A program made the translations under genes and the position numbers. This document shows, one piece after another, positions 1 through 7,623 of a stretch of 64,000 bases of DNA. Location of the stretch: contig NZ_QOVK01000012.1 of the NCBI RefSeq assembly GCF_004104075.1, positions 1 to 64,000 of the forward strand, in the 5' to 3' direction. The notes below the pieces were generated by a model, which did no database searches, had not been told where the DNA came from, and saw only the letters and a program-made list of their open reading frames with translations. How positions within the stretch are numbered: the first letter of the stretch is position 1; each line of letters starts with the position of its first letter. This DNA comes from Leeuwenhoekiella polynyae (GTDB lineage Bacteria > Bacteroidota > Bacteroidia > Flavobacteriales > Flavobacteriaceae).

Positions 1-2
1 TG

Positions 3-71
3 CCTGTAAGGAACTGGGGCATAATCCTAAATCAGTTCCTGACGATCTATGAAAAAAGGGTCAGACTTTAA
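3..71 (+). pseudogene. C-terminal end of an IS256/mutator-type transposase (cut by window edge)
   Basis: One reading frame is open from the window edge to a TAA at 69-71. It ends in NWGIILNQFLTIYEKRVRL. An 'NW...NQF.....R' ending is typical of DDE transposases of the IS256 (mutator) family, which catalyse cut-and-paste or copy-out transposition. Only 22 residues are visible, so it cannot be told whether the gene is intact upstream. A terminal-repeat-like sequence follows just downstream, which supports the call. The other two forward frames give shorter or less family-like ends. The family assignment is from memory of the motif. Confidence 0.6.
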
Positions 72-82
72 ACAAGTCAAAC

Positions 83-122
83 CCCTGTTATTTTTAACTT
101 ACACAGTTAATAGGATAGTGTC
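83..122 (+). mobile_element. Probable right terminal inverted repeat of an IS256-type element
   Basis: Read on the minus strand, the sequence starting at 122 begins GACACTATCC and continues with ...AACTGTGTAAGTTAAAA. IS256-family ends commonly start with G-A and contain a TGTGTAA core, and this lies about 12-50 bp after the transposase stop, where a right end is expected. The left end is outside the window, so neither the repeat pairing nor a target duplication could be checked. The element boundary at 122 is inferred. Confidence 0.5.
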
Positions 123-144
123 AAATTCTTTATCAATTGAACAT

Positions 145-173
145 AAAAAAGCGGCTCTTGAGCCGCTTTTTTT
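145..173. terminator. Bidirectional hairpin terminator
   Basis: GCGGCT (151-156) pairs with AGCCGC (161-166), flanked by six A on the left and seven T on the right. It can serve transcription leaving the insertion sequence and the minus-strand DUF721 gene that ends at 209. Confidence 0.8.
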
Positions 174-208
174 ATATCTATTATTTTTATTATTATTATC
201 CTATTTAG

Positions 209-505
209 CTATCTTAAAATCACTTTCTTAATGATTTCTCTACCTAATTCTTCGTTGAGATTACGTTGAATTTTTTCTTTGCCGTAACTTAATTCTTCAC
301 GTAAAACAGATGAGCTTAATTGAATGATCAAGCGATCACCATCTAACTTTATCTGAGTTGTATATTTTGCAATGGCAGGTCCCATCACATCACGCCAGGC
401 TTCGGCGACATCAACTTTATCTATTCCTTTTTGAAGTTTATTTTTTTCTACAAATGCGCCCAGTACATCTCGTATAGATTTAGGGTCTGCGTCTCGTCTA
501 GCCAT
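209..505 (-). CDS. DUF721 family protein (DciA-like)
   Basis: A 98-residue protein with the DUF721 pattern: an N-terminal helix region followed by 'AWRDVMGPAIAKYT', then a short strand-rich core (LIIQLSSSVLREELSYGKEKI). DUF721 includes DciA, a loader or partner of replicative helicase DnaB in many bacteria lacking DnaC. A replication role here is inferred from the family and from recF two genes upstream on the same strand. The length matches the short Bacteroidota members. A copy of the multi-hairpin repeat ends 16 nt before its ATG. The family is clear; the exact function is not proven by sequence. Confidence 0.85.
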   Translation of the reverse strand: MARRDADPKSIRDVLGAFVEKNKLQKGIDKVDVAEAWRDVMGPAIAKYTTQIKLDGDRLIIQLSSSVLREELSYGKEKIQRNLNEELGREIIKKVILR

Positions 506-520
506 TAATCTGTTATATTT

Positions 521-620
521 ATTGGCACCGCCAAAGGGTTTTATGCCCCCCAGGCTTGCCTCGAAATTGAAAATTTGTTTCTAACGAATGTCTCTTGGGC
601 TTTCCCTGAGGTAATTTACT
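521..620. repeat. Multi-hairpin dispersed repeat, copy 1
   Basis: It starts TTGGCACCGCCAAAGGG and contains AGGC-TT-GCCT (552-561), the shared block GAAAATTTGTTTCTAACGAA (569-588) and a degenerate GGGC-TTT-CCC arm, ending GAGGTAATTTAC. It matches copy 2 at 40769-40868 over its whole length in the same orientation. It sits between the DUF721 start and the upstream lipoprotein, and its right part overlaps the last codons of that lipoprotein. Confidence 0.8.
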
Positions 621-1021
621 TTTTCAAATTTAGCATAGGTATAGATCATACCCCGGTCATTTTTTACCTGTAATTGGTTGGCATCTGCTTTGAGAACAGT
701 TTCCGTCCAGTTATCAAATGGGGTGCTGTAATTTAAACGTAATGAGTCGTTTGTTATTCTTGCGATAACAGTTTCTTTTGTATCGCTGTTTACAAAAGTG
801 CCATCTATGCGCGGAAGCACTTTAGTTCTAAAACCTATAGTGTCTGTAAGCTCTATATAATCTACTCGCTCGTTAAATTTATAATCTCTGTCATTTCCAT
901 AAGGAGAGTCAACAGATTTTATTTCCCAATACCCATTAAGGTTTTTAAGCTGCTCTTCAGGATTGTTTTCAGCACAGCTCAAAAAAGCTACTGTTAAAAT
1001 GCTTACTAGTATTTTTTTCAA
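581..1021 (-). CDS. Small lipoprotein, lipocalin-like, unknown function
   Basis: A 146-residue protein with a lipoprotein signal peptide ([16 protein letters not shown], Cys16 as the lipidation site). The mature part has a '[12 protein letters not shown]' start and alternating strands that resemble the lipocalin-like proteins common in Flavobacteriaceae. That fold is a guess from the GYW motif. The start is a TTG that overlaps the recF stop by four bases (TTGA), so translation is probably coupled to recF. The final residues (about [11 protein letters not shown]) are encoded inside the dispersed repeat copy 1, so the C-terminus was probably changed by that element. A cell-envelope location is expected; no enzymatic residues were recognised. 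Confidence 0.75.
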   Translation of the reverse strand: MKKILVSILTVAFLSCAENNPEEQLKNLNGYWEIKSVDSPYGNDRDYKFNERVDYIELTDTIGFRTKVLPRIDGTFVNSDTKETVIARITNDSLRLNYSTPFDNWTETVLKADANQLQVKNDRGMIYTYAKFEKVNYLRESPRDIR

Positions 1022-2097
1022 AGTTTAAAGAGTTTATAAGTTTGATGTATCTCTTTTACGATTGCTTCCGTACGGTCTGCGTGGGTGTCACTTATAAATA
1101 ATTGCCCAAAACTCTCATCGTTTACCAGGTCGATTATTTGCATCACCCGACTTTCGTCTAACTTATCAAAAATATCATCCAATAACAAAATAGGCGTGGT
1201 GTTGCTTTGTATTTTTATAAAATCAAACTGTGCTAGTTTTAAAGCGATGAGATATGATTTTTGCTGACCCTGACTACCAAATTTTTTGATGGGGTGGGAC
1301 TCAATTTTAAAGCTTAAATCATCCCGATGTGTACCTACACTGGTGTATTGCAAAGCGCGATCTTTCTTTAGGTTTTCGGTGAAAAGATGGTCAAGAGGCG
1401 TATCATTCAGTTGACTTTTATATTTCAGTTTAACCTCTTCTTTATCACCACTTATTGCTGCATAACGTTTTTTAAAAATAGGAGTAAAGGCTTCAAGAAA
1501 ATCTTTGCGCTTAGTATGAATAATGGTTCCCAGAGCAGTCATTTGCTCATTGTAAATCGCTAAAGTTTCTGGGTTAAACGTGTGGTTTGCACTAAAATAT
1601 TTAAGTAGCGCATTGCGCTGAGAAAGTGTCTTGTTGTACTTGATCAGCGTGTCGAGATAGTTTTTATCACTTTGAGAAATTACACCATCCATAAACTTAC
1701 GACGCGTCTCGCTACCTTCGATAATTAGGTCGCGATCTGCCGGAGAAATGATGACAAGCGGCAAAAAACCTATATGATCAGAAAACCGTTCATAAACTTT
1801 ACCATTTCGCTTAATCACTTTCTTTTGACCTCGCTTTGCGCTAACAATAACTTTTTCTTCTCGCTCATTTTTCTCGTAAACTCCATCAATTACAAAAAAC
1901 TCTGCATCGTGATTGATGTTTTGTGTGGTTATGGGATTAAAATAGCTTTTACCGAAAGAAAGATGGTAAACCGCATCAAGTACATTTGTTTTTCCAACCC
2001 CGTTATTTCCTACAAAACAGTTAATTTTTGAATCGAGTGTAAAAGACGCAGTTTCAAAATTTTTATAGTTAATAAGCGAAAGAGCTTTGAGAATCAT
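1018..2097 (-). CDS. recF: DNA replication and repair protein RecF
   Basis: A 359-residue SMC-like ATPase, normal length for RecF. It shows the Walker A loop GNNGVGKTN near residue 30, an ABC-type signature region [18 protein letters not shown] near residue 280, and Walker [13 protein letters not shown] followed by the D-loop. RecF binds gapped DNA at single-strand/double-strand junctions and with RecO and RecR loads RecA. It is the first gene of a minus-strand group recF, lipoprotein, DUF721. The following gene starts inside its stop codon. The divergent neighbour is the TPR gene at 2250, so 2098-2249 must hold both promoters. Confidence 0.96.
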   Translation of the reverse strand: MILKALSLINYKNFETASFTLDSKINCFVGNNGVGKTNVLDAVYHLSFGKSYFNPITTQNINHDAEFFVIDGVYEKNEREEKVIVSAKRGQKKVIKRNGKVYERFSDHIGFLPLVIISPADRDLIIEGSETRRKFMDGVISQSDKNYLDTLIKYNKTLSQRNALLKYFSANHTFNPETLAIYNEQMTALGTIIHTKRKDFLEAFTPIFKKRYAAISGDKEEVKLKYKSQLNDTPLDHLFTENLKKDRALQYTSVGTHRDDLSFKIESHPIKKFGSQGQQKSYLIALKLAQFDFIKIQSNTTPILLLDDIFDKLDESRVMQIIDLVNDESFGQLFISDTHADRTEAIVKEIHQTYKLFKL

Positions 2098-2221
2098 AAG
2101 GTAGTATGCAAGTTTAAAAATGCTAAATCCCTGTAAAATAAAGGGTTGAAATATAATTGGAGCGTATGCAAATTATTGAAAAATAACAAAACAATACGCT
2201 ATTAATATTGAATAAAAATTT

Positions 2222-2229
2222 TATTTTTG
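2222..2229 (+). promoter_or_regulatory. Bacteroidota -7 promoter element upstream of TPR-ribH
   Basis: TATTTTTG matches the TAnnTTTG element used by Bacteroidota primary sigma factor. It lies 20 bp before the ATG at 2250. No TTG was found at the ideal upstream spacing (one is 11 bp away), so the assignment rests on one box. Confidence 0.45.
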
Positions 2230-2249
2230 CGCCCAACAAAAGTTAAAGT

Positions 2250-3014
2250 ATGGCCACATATCAAAAAAGGGGTTATAAACCTAAGACTAAAGAAGAAGTA
2301 GAGGAGCAGGTGCACGAAGAAAGTGCAACGGCAGAAGTTTTTGATTCACTTGATGAAGGTGCAACCAGAACCGAAGCTTGGGTAGAAGAAAATCAAAAAC
2401 CTATCTTCATTGGTATTGCAGTAATTGTACTTGCAGTGTTGGGGTATCTGGCATTTGAAAAATTCATTCAAGAGCCTAAAGAACTTGAAGCATCTAATGA
2501 GATGTATCAGGCACAGAACTATTTTAACGAAGCTATAGAAGGTAGTGTTGAGAAAGATTCATTATTCAGCCTGGCTCTTAATGGAGGTGAAGGTAAATAT
2601 GGTTTTCTTGATATTATAGATAACTATGGAAGCACAAAAGCCGGAAATCTTGCACATTATTATGCAGGTATGGCCTTTTTGAATACAAATAAATATCAGG
2701 AAGCTATAGATCAACTAGAAGATTTTAGTAGTGATGATATGATGCTTGCGCCTCTTGCTAAAGGAGCTATAGGTGACGCATTTATGCAGCTGGAGCAACC
2801 CGAAGATGCACTTTCTTATTATAAGGAAGCAGCAGAAATGCGTGCAAATGACTTTACAACACCACGCTTTTTAATGAAGGCTGCACAAACAGCAATAGCT
2901 CTTGGAGAAAATGATAAAGCTGCTTCTTTCTTAAATACTATTAAAGAAGATTATAGCGAGTCTGCAGAAGCAGCAAACGTACCTTTATATTTAGGTATGA
3001 CAGAAGCTGAATAA
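2250..3014 (+). CDS. TPR-containing single-span membrane protein (YfgM-like)
   Basis: 254 residues: a charged cytoplasmic N-terminus of about 50 residues, one membrane span (PIFIGIAVIVLAVLGYLAF, about 51-69), then a TPR-type helical region with repeated A..Y.E.A patterns (YQEAIDQLEDF, EDALSYYKEAAEM). The layout matches the YfgM/Tol-Pal-TPR type ancillary proteins that act near the Sec translocon; that role is inferred. It lies 12 bp upstream of ribH and both are probably transcribed together from a promoter close to 2222. The name 'tetratricopeptide repeat protein' is safe; the partner is unknown. Confidence 0.85.
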   Translation: MATYQKRGYKPKTKEEVEEQVHEESATAEVFDSLDEGATRTEAWVEENQKPIFIGIAVIVLAVLGYLAFEKFIQEPKELEASNEMYQAQNYFNEAIEGSVEKDSLFSLALNGGEGKYGFLDIIDNYGSTKAGNLAHYYAGMAFLNTNKYQEAIDQLEDFSSDDMMLAPLAKGAIGDAFMQLEQPEDALSYYKEAAEMRANDFTTPRFLMKAAQTAIALGENDKAASFLNTIKEDYSESAEAANVPLYLGMTEAE

Positions 3015-3026
3015 AAAATATACATT

Positions 3027-3518
3027 ATGGCTACAACAGACTTGTCTGTTTACGATAAAGCAACAATCCCAAACGCGAAAGATTTTCGGTTTGGGATTGT
3101 TGTTTCTGAATGGAATCATGACATCACTGAAGGTCTTTTTCAAGGTGCTTTTGACACCTTTTTAGATTGCGGTGTACTTAAAGAAAACGTCGTAAGATGG
3201 AATGTTCCGGGAAGTTTTGAATTGATCTACGGTTGCAAAAAAATGCAGCAGAGTTATGATATGCTCGATGCAGTTATTGCTGTAGGAAGCGTTATTCAAG
3301 GGCAAACTAAGCATTTTGATTTTGTTTGTGACGGCGTAACGCAGGGGATAAAAGACTTGAATATCCAGAGCGATATTCCTGTTATTTTTTGTGTTCTTAC
3401 CGATAATACCCTGCAGCAAGCTATAGATCGTAGTGGCGGTCAGCACGGTAACAAAGGTGTAGAGGCTGCTGTTGCTGCAATTAAAATGGCACAATTACGT
3501 AAAGACGCAAAGTTTTAG
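3027..3518 (+). CDS. ribH: 6,7-dimethyl-8-ribityllumazine synthase
   Basis: 163 residues, typical length. It condenses 5-amino-6-ribitylaminouracil with 3,4-dihydroxy-2-butanone 4-phosphate in the penultimate step of riboflavin synthesis, usually in an icosahedral or pentameric shell. Visible family motifs are VPGSFEL, GSVIQGQTKHFDFV with the catalytic His, and the C-terminal GGQHGNKGVEAA phosphate-site region. It follows the TPR gene by 12 bp. No other rib genes and no FMN riboswitch were seen around it, so its expression probably follows the TPR gene. Confidence 0.97.
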   Translation: MATTDLSVYDKATIPNAKDFRFGIVVSEWNHDITEGLFQGAFDTFLDCGVLKENVVRWNVPGSFELIYGCKKMQQSYDMLDAVIAVGSVIQGQTKHFDFVCDGVTQGIKDLNIQSDIPVIFCVLTDNTLQQAIDRSGGQHGNKGVEAAVAAIKMAQLRKDAKF

Positions 3519-3620
3519 CTAATAAACCTCCTGAAAATTATATTGCAATTGTTTGTGTAACTTTAGCTTAAAGCAATCCTTTAAAAGTTGGAATGCTTTT
3601 TGAATATCAAAGTTTGAAGC

Positions 3621-3654
3621 TTTGCATAGCTTTCTACCAATTATTGTAACTTTG
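3621..3654 (+). promoter_or_regulatory. Bacteroidota-type promoter for the small membrane protein
   Basis: TTTG at 3621-3624 and TAACTTTG at 3647-3654 are separated by 22 bp and match the TTTG / TAnnTTTG pair. The ATG at 3668 follows 13 bp later. Confidence 0.55.
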
Positions 3655-3667
3655 AATTTTAGGAATT

Positions 3668-3949
3668 ATGGGAATTTTAAAAACACGCAAGAATAAAAAA
3701 TACAGCTACAGTCCTCGTTATTATGAGGGAGAAGGTAGTCCTTACAAGTTAGAATCTAAATTTGATAAGTACCGCAAAGCTACGCTTGAGTCAAAAGGTT
3801 TAAAATCTAAGTTCAATACTGCAATAGACGATTTTAAATACAATCCTGATCAACGTGCAAACCGCATTACCTTGTATATAGTTCTTGTACTCGTTTTTCT
3901 ATTTTTAGTTGTTATCGATTTTGATTTGAGTATTTTTTTCGGGCAATAA
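3668..3949 (+). CDS. Small single-span membrane protein, flavobacterial, unknown function
   Basis: 93 residues. The N-terminal two thirds is basic and tyrosine-rich (KNKKYSYSPRYYEGEGSPY), followed by one C-terminal membrane span (ITLYIVLVLVFLFLVVIDF). Homologues in Flavobacteriaceae sit between ribH and mutL and are often labelled 'riboflavin synthase subunit beta' by transfer from the neighbour. Nothing in the sequence supports that enzyme label. It has its own promoter-like boxes. The gene is credible because of the clear start, the A-rich leader and conserved position; the function is unknown. Confidence 0.75.
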   Translation: MGILKTRKNKKYSYSPRYYEGEGSPYKLESKFDKYRKATLESKGLKSKFNTAIDDFKYNPDQRANRITLYIVLVLVFLFLVVIDFDLSIFFGQ

Positions 3950-4038
3950 CTAATTATAATTCTCAAGCTCAATTTATAATTAAACGATACCCGCAATACC
4001 TGTTATAGGTATCTTCAGGGCTTAAGTAAACACACTTC

Positions 4039-5925
4039 ATGTCTGATATCATTAAGCTTTTACCCGATCATGTAGCAAACCAGATAGCTGCCGGGGAGGT
4101 GGTACAGCGACCAGCTTCTGTGGTAAAAGAGTTATTAGAGAATTCTATAGATGCCGGGGCATCGCAGATTAAATTGCTTGTTAAAGACGCCGGGCGTACG
4201 TTAGTACAGGTTATAGATGATGGTAAAGGGATGAGTACTACAGATGCGCGTCTGAGTTTTGAACGTCATGCCACTTCAAAAATCAGTTCTGCAGATGATC
4301 TTTTTGCATTAAATACGAAAGGTTTTAGAGGAGAAGCTTTGGCATCAATAGCTGCAGTTGCTCACGTAGAACTTAAAACTAAAACTGAAGGTGAAGAGGT
4401 AGGAACTCAAATAGAAATAGAAGGTAGTGTGATCAAATCTCAGGAGGTTTGCGCGACACTTCAAGGTACTTCGATAGCTGTCAAAAATTTATTTTTCAAT
4501 ATTCCTGCAAGGCGGAATTTCCTCAAATCAGACTCTGTAGAATTACGTCATATAATTGACGAGTTTCAACGTGTAGCCCTGGCTCACGATTCTATCGCAT
4601 TTATGTTGTATCACAACGACAGCGAGTTATTCAATCTGCCCATAGCAAATAAGCGTCAGCGCATTGTAGGAGTCTTTGGGCCAAAAACCAATGAGAAATT
4701 GGTGCCGGTTACCGAAGAAACAGAAATTGTAGATATAGATGGATTTATTGTAAAGCCTGAATTTTCAAAAAAGACTAAAGGGGAACAGTTTTTCTTCGTT
4801 AATGATCGCTTTATTAAGCATCCCTATTTGAATCATTCGGTGAGCGCTGCTTTTGAAGGTTTGTTACCAGATCGTGCCAGAGCGAGTTATTTCATTTATT
4901 TAAAAGTTGATCCCAAATCAATTGATATCAATATTCACCCTACTAAAACAGAGGTTAAATTTGAGGATGAGCATGCGATCTATACACTTTTACGCGCTGC
5001 AGTAAAACACAGTTTAGGGCAGTTTAATATCGCTCCGGTGCTTGATTTTAACCGGGAATCTAATATGGATACTCCATATTCCTATAAAAATAAAGAAGCG
5101 CAAGTTCCCAAAGTAGAGGTTGATCGCAACTTTAACCCATTTGAGCAAGAGCAGAAGGTAAAGACCAGCAGTTATAGCGGAACTCCTCATTATGAGAAGA
5201 AAAGTGCAGCTGGATGGGAAAATCTCTATGACGGACTTGATAAAAGAAACAGCTCTAATTCTTTCAGTCATGTACAAATAGAAAATGAACCGGAAACAGA
5301 GTCCCTTTTTGTAGAACACGAGAGCAAAGGATTTAAAGATTTAAAAGAAACAGATAGCGATTCAGCAAATACCTATCAGCTACATAATAAATATATTGTG
5401 AGTGCTATAAAGAGTGGTATGATGCTAATAGATCAACAGCGAGCGCATCAACGCGTCTTATATGAAGAATTCCTTAGGAATATTACTGTGAAAGAATCTG
5501 TAAGTCAGCAATTGCTTTTTCCCTTACGACTAGATTATTCTCCCACAGAACTAGCGATATTTAAAGATTTAAAAGAGTCTTTAGAAAATACCGGTTTTGC
5601 ACTCAATATGCCTGAAGATGGAGTTCTTGAAGTTTCAGGAATACCAGCAAGTATTCAGGAGAGCGAGGTTTCAATAGTTTTAGAACAGTTGTTGAGCGAT
5701 GTAGAACAAGAAGTACCTGATACTGGCTTTAGTCAGACTGATGTTTTAGCAAAGAGTATGGCAAAAAGTATGGCTGTAAAAACAGGAGAGAAGTTAGATG
5801 AATTGTCCAGAGAGCATTTGGTCAACAAATTATTTGCCTGTACAGAACCTACGATGTCTCCATTTCTTAAAAAAACGTTTATTACGCTTACTGTAGACGA
5901 GCTGGATCGTAAATTTAACGCATAA
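4039..5925 (+). CDS. mutL: DNA mismatch repair protein MutL
   Basis: 628 residues. The N-terminal GHKL ATPase is complete: AAGEVVQRPASVVKELLENS, DAGA, DDGKGM, RHATSKI, KGFRGEALASI. A variable linker covers about residues 345-440. MutL links MutS mismatch recognition to strand incision. In the C-terminal domain, the place of the endonuclease motif DQHAxxExxxxE reads DQQRAHQRVLYEE, so His and the first Glu are replaced. The second metal-site region reads ACTEPTMSPF rather than a CPHGRP-like motif. The endonuclease centre may therefore be altered or inactive. It is followed 39 bp later by the rhomboid pair. Confidence 0.96.
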   Translation: MSDIIKLLPDHVANQIAAGEVVQRPASVVKELLENSIDAGASQIKLLVKDAGRTLVQVIDDGKGMSTTDARLSFERHATSKISSADDLFALNTKGFRGEALASIAAVAHVELKTKTEGEEVGTQIEIEGSVIKSQEVCATLQGTSIAVKNLFFNIPARRNFLKSDSVELRHIIDEFQRVALAHDSIAFMLYHNDSELFNLPIANKRQRIVGVFGPKTNEKLVPVTEETEIVDIDGFIVKPEFSKKTKGEQFFFVNDRFIKHPYLNHSVSAAFEGLLPDRARASYFIYLKVDPKSIDINIHPTKTEVKFEDEHAIYTLLRAAVKHSLGQFNIAPVLDFNRESNMDTPYSYKNKEAQVPKVEVDRNFNPFEQEQKVKTSSYSGTPHYEKKSAAGWENLYDGLDKRNSSNSFSHVQIENEPETESLFVEHESKGFKDLKETDSDSANTYQLHNKYIVSAIKSGMMLIDQQRAHQRVLYEEFLRNITVKESVSQQLLFPLRLDYSPTELAIFKDLKESLENTGFALNMPEDGVLEVSGIPASIQESEVSIVLEQLLSDVEQEVPDTGFSQTDVLAKSMAKSMAVKTGEKLDELSREHLVNKLFACTEPTMSPFLKKTFITLTVDELDRKFNA

Positions 5926-5967
5926 TTAAAAACGCCTTAGCGCGTTTAAACATTTCAAACCAGATTG

Positions 5968-6735
5968 ATGGGTAGAATAACCGAAACTGTAAAAGTACTT
6001 TTAATCGTTAACGTGATCTTCTATTTAGGATCACAGTTTTTATTACCTAACGCAGTTCAACTCTTTGGACTGTGGTTTCCTGAGAATCCTAATTTTCACT
6101 TCTGGCAGCCTTTTACGCATATGTTTATGCATGATCAGAGCAGTATTTTTCATATTCTTTTTAATATGTATGCGTTGTGGGCTTTTGGTGGTCCTGTAGA
6201 GCAAATGCTGGGTCGTAATAAATTTATTTTCTTTTATTTTTCTGCAGGTTTAGGTGCCGCGTTAATACATACTCTGGTTGGATATTACCATTATCAAGCT
6301 GGTTACGACGTTTTAATAAACGCGGGTTTGACTCCAGGAGAGATATCTGATACTCTGAACAAAGCATTTACAAGCATTCAACAATCAGGTCAATATTCGT
6401 ATCCTAATGTAGGTGATCCTGATAAAGTGCGAGGTATGATAGAAGCATTTTCTACGTCGGCAGTAGGAGCTTCAGGAGCTATATATGGCGTTTTAGTGGC
6501 TTTTGGGATGCTATTTCCTAATGCAGAATTGATGCTTATATTTTTACCGGTCCCGGTCAAGGCTAAATTTTTTATACCCGGTTTAATTCTTTTAGATTTG
6601 TTTTCTGGTGTTACCGGTTTTTCAATCTTTGGAGGAAACATTGCAAACTTTGCTCATATAGGAGGTGCTCTATTCGGATTTATAATGATGTGGTATTGGA
6701 AAAAGAATAGTTTTAATGATAAACGCTGGTATTAA
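5968..6735 (+). CDS. Rhomboid family intramembrane serine protease 1
   Basis: 255 residues with about six membrane spans. The catalytic pair is visible: Ser in GASGAIYG (about residue 169) and His in NFAHIGGALFGF (about 230). The oxyanion-side motif HILFNMYALWAFG in the second span is also present. An extra-membrane insert of about 50 residues (about 110-160) precedes the catalytic serine span, longer than in GlpG. The start was moved to ATG 5968, because a TTG at 5965 only adds one Met. It stands three bases before a second rhomboid gene, so both form an operon. Substrates are unknown. Confidence 0.92.
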   Translation: MGRITETVKVLLIVNVIFYLGSQFLLPNAVQLFGLWFPENPNFHFWQPFTHMFMHDQSSIFHILFNMYALWAFGGPVEQMLGRNKFIFFYFSAGLGAALIHTLVGYYHYQAGYDVLINAGLTPGEISDTLNKAFTSIQQSGQYSYPNVGDPDKVRGMIEAFSTSAVGASGAIYGVLVAFGMLFPNAELMLIFLPVPVKAKFFIPGLILLDLFSGVTGFSIFGGNIANFAHIGGALFGFIMMWYWKKNSFNDKRWY

Positions 6736-6738
6736 AAT

Positions 6739-7623
6739 ATGGCAAGTCCCAGTCTAAGTTACCAATTTAAAACAGCAAATATTGTTGTAAAACTTATCGT
6801 GATCAATGTGTTGATCTGGATAGGTTTTGCGCTTTTAGAATGGGTGCTCAATTCGGGTGCAGTTATTACTCAATGGTTCAGTCTGCCTACAGATTTGAGT
6901 AGATTAATAATACAACCTTGGTCTTTGATAACCTATGCATTTTTGCATGGTGGTTTCTGGCATATTTTCTGGAATATGCTCATTTTATATTGGTTTGGTC
7001 AGATAGTTTTAAACCTTTTTACTGAAAAACGCTTTTTAACCATTTACCTTCTCGGAGCCTTAGCCGGCGGAATTTTATTTGTTACTGCTTATAATTTGTT
7101 TCCGGTTTTGATTACTTCGAGCGCTTATCTGGTAGGAGCAAGTGCTGCGGTAAGAGCGATAATGATCTTTATAGCTACATATACGCCTAATACTGAAGTG
7201 CGCATTATCTTCTTTAATGTCAAACTTTGGCAGATAGGTGTGTTTGTTGTGCTTACCGATTTGATTCAGATTCCAACCTCTAGTAATGCAGGTGGATTGC
7301 TTGCACATGTAGGCGGTGCAATCTTTGGGTATGTTTATGCGCAACAACTGGGTAAAGGAAATGATATAGGTGCTTGGTGGGAGCGATTTATGGATGCTGT
7401 TACAAGCTATTTTAAACCAACACCCAAATCAGAGAAGAAGGTAAAAATGAAAACTGTATATAAGAATAGATCTACAGCGACCAAGCGCGCAACTTCTGGT
7501 ATGTCTAAAAGTGAAAAGCAAGTACGTGTAGATACCATTTTAGATAAGATAAGCAAAAGTGGTTACGACAGTCTTTCTAAAGAAGACAAAGATTTTCTCT
7601 TTAAAGCCGGAAAAGACACTTAA
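6739..7623 (+). CDS. Rhomboid family intramembrane serine protease 2
   Basis: 294 residues, about six spans then a basic soluble tail from about residue 215 to the end. Catalytic Ser135 lies in GASAAVRA (the family norm is GxSG; here the last Gly is Ala) and His190 in LLAHVGGAIFGY. The span 2 motif HIFWNMLILYWFG is present. The tail (rich in Lys and Ser, ending DKISKSGYDSLSKEDKDFLF) resembles C-terminal tails of Bacteroidota rhomboids. Its stop overlaps the next start (TAATG). It probably cleaves membrane proteins; targets cannot be read from sequence. Confidence 0.9.
   Translation: MASPSLSYQFKTANIVVKLIVINVLIWIGFALLEWVLNSGAVITQWFSLPTDLSRLIIQPWSLITYAFLHGGFWHIFWNMLILYWFGQIVLNLFTEKRFLTIYLLGALAGGILFVTAYNLFPVLITSSAYLVGASAAVRAIMIFIATYTPNTEVRIIFFNVKLWQIGVFVVLTDLIQIPTSSNAGGLLAHVGGAIFGYVYAQQLGKGNDIGAWWERFMDAVTSYFKPTPKSEKKVKMKTVYKNRSTATKRATSGMSKSEKQVRVDTILDKISKSGYDSLSKEDKDFLFKAGKDT

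Noticed and set aside
49-231. 60-codon plus-strand reading frame
   Set aside because: It starts inside the transposase tail in another frame, runs through the element end and the terminator, and has no protein-like pattern.
521-537. TTGGCAC as a sigma-54 -24 element
   Set aside because: The -12 half is missing, and the same bases form the left stem of the dispersed repeat in three places.
2098-2249. FMN riboswitch upstream of the ribH unit
   Set aside because: No multi-helix conserved RFN bases were seen, and the first gene is not a riboflavin gene.
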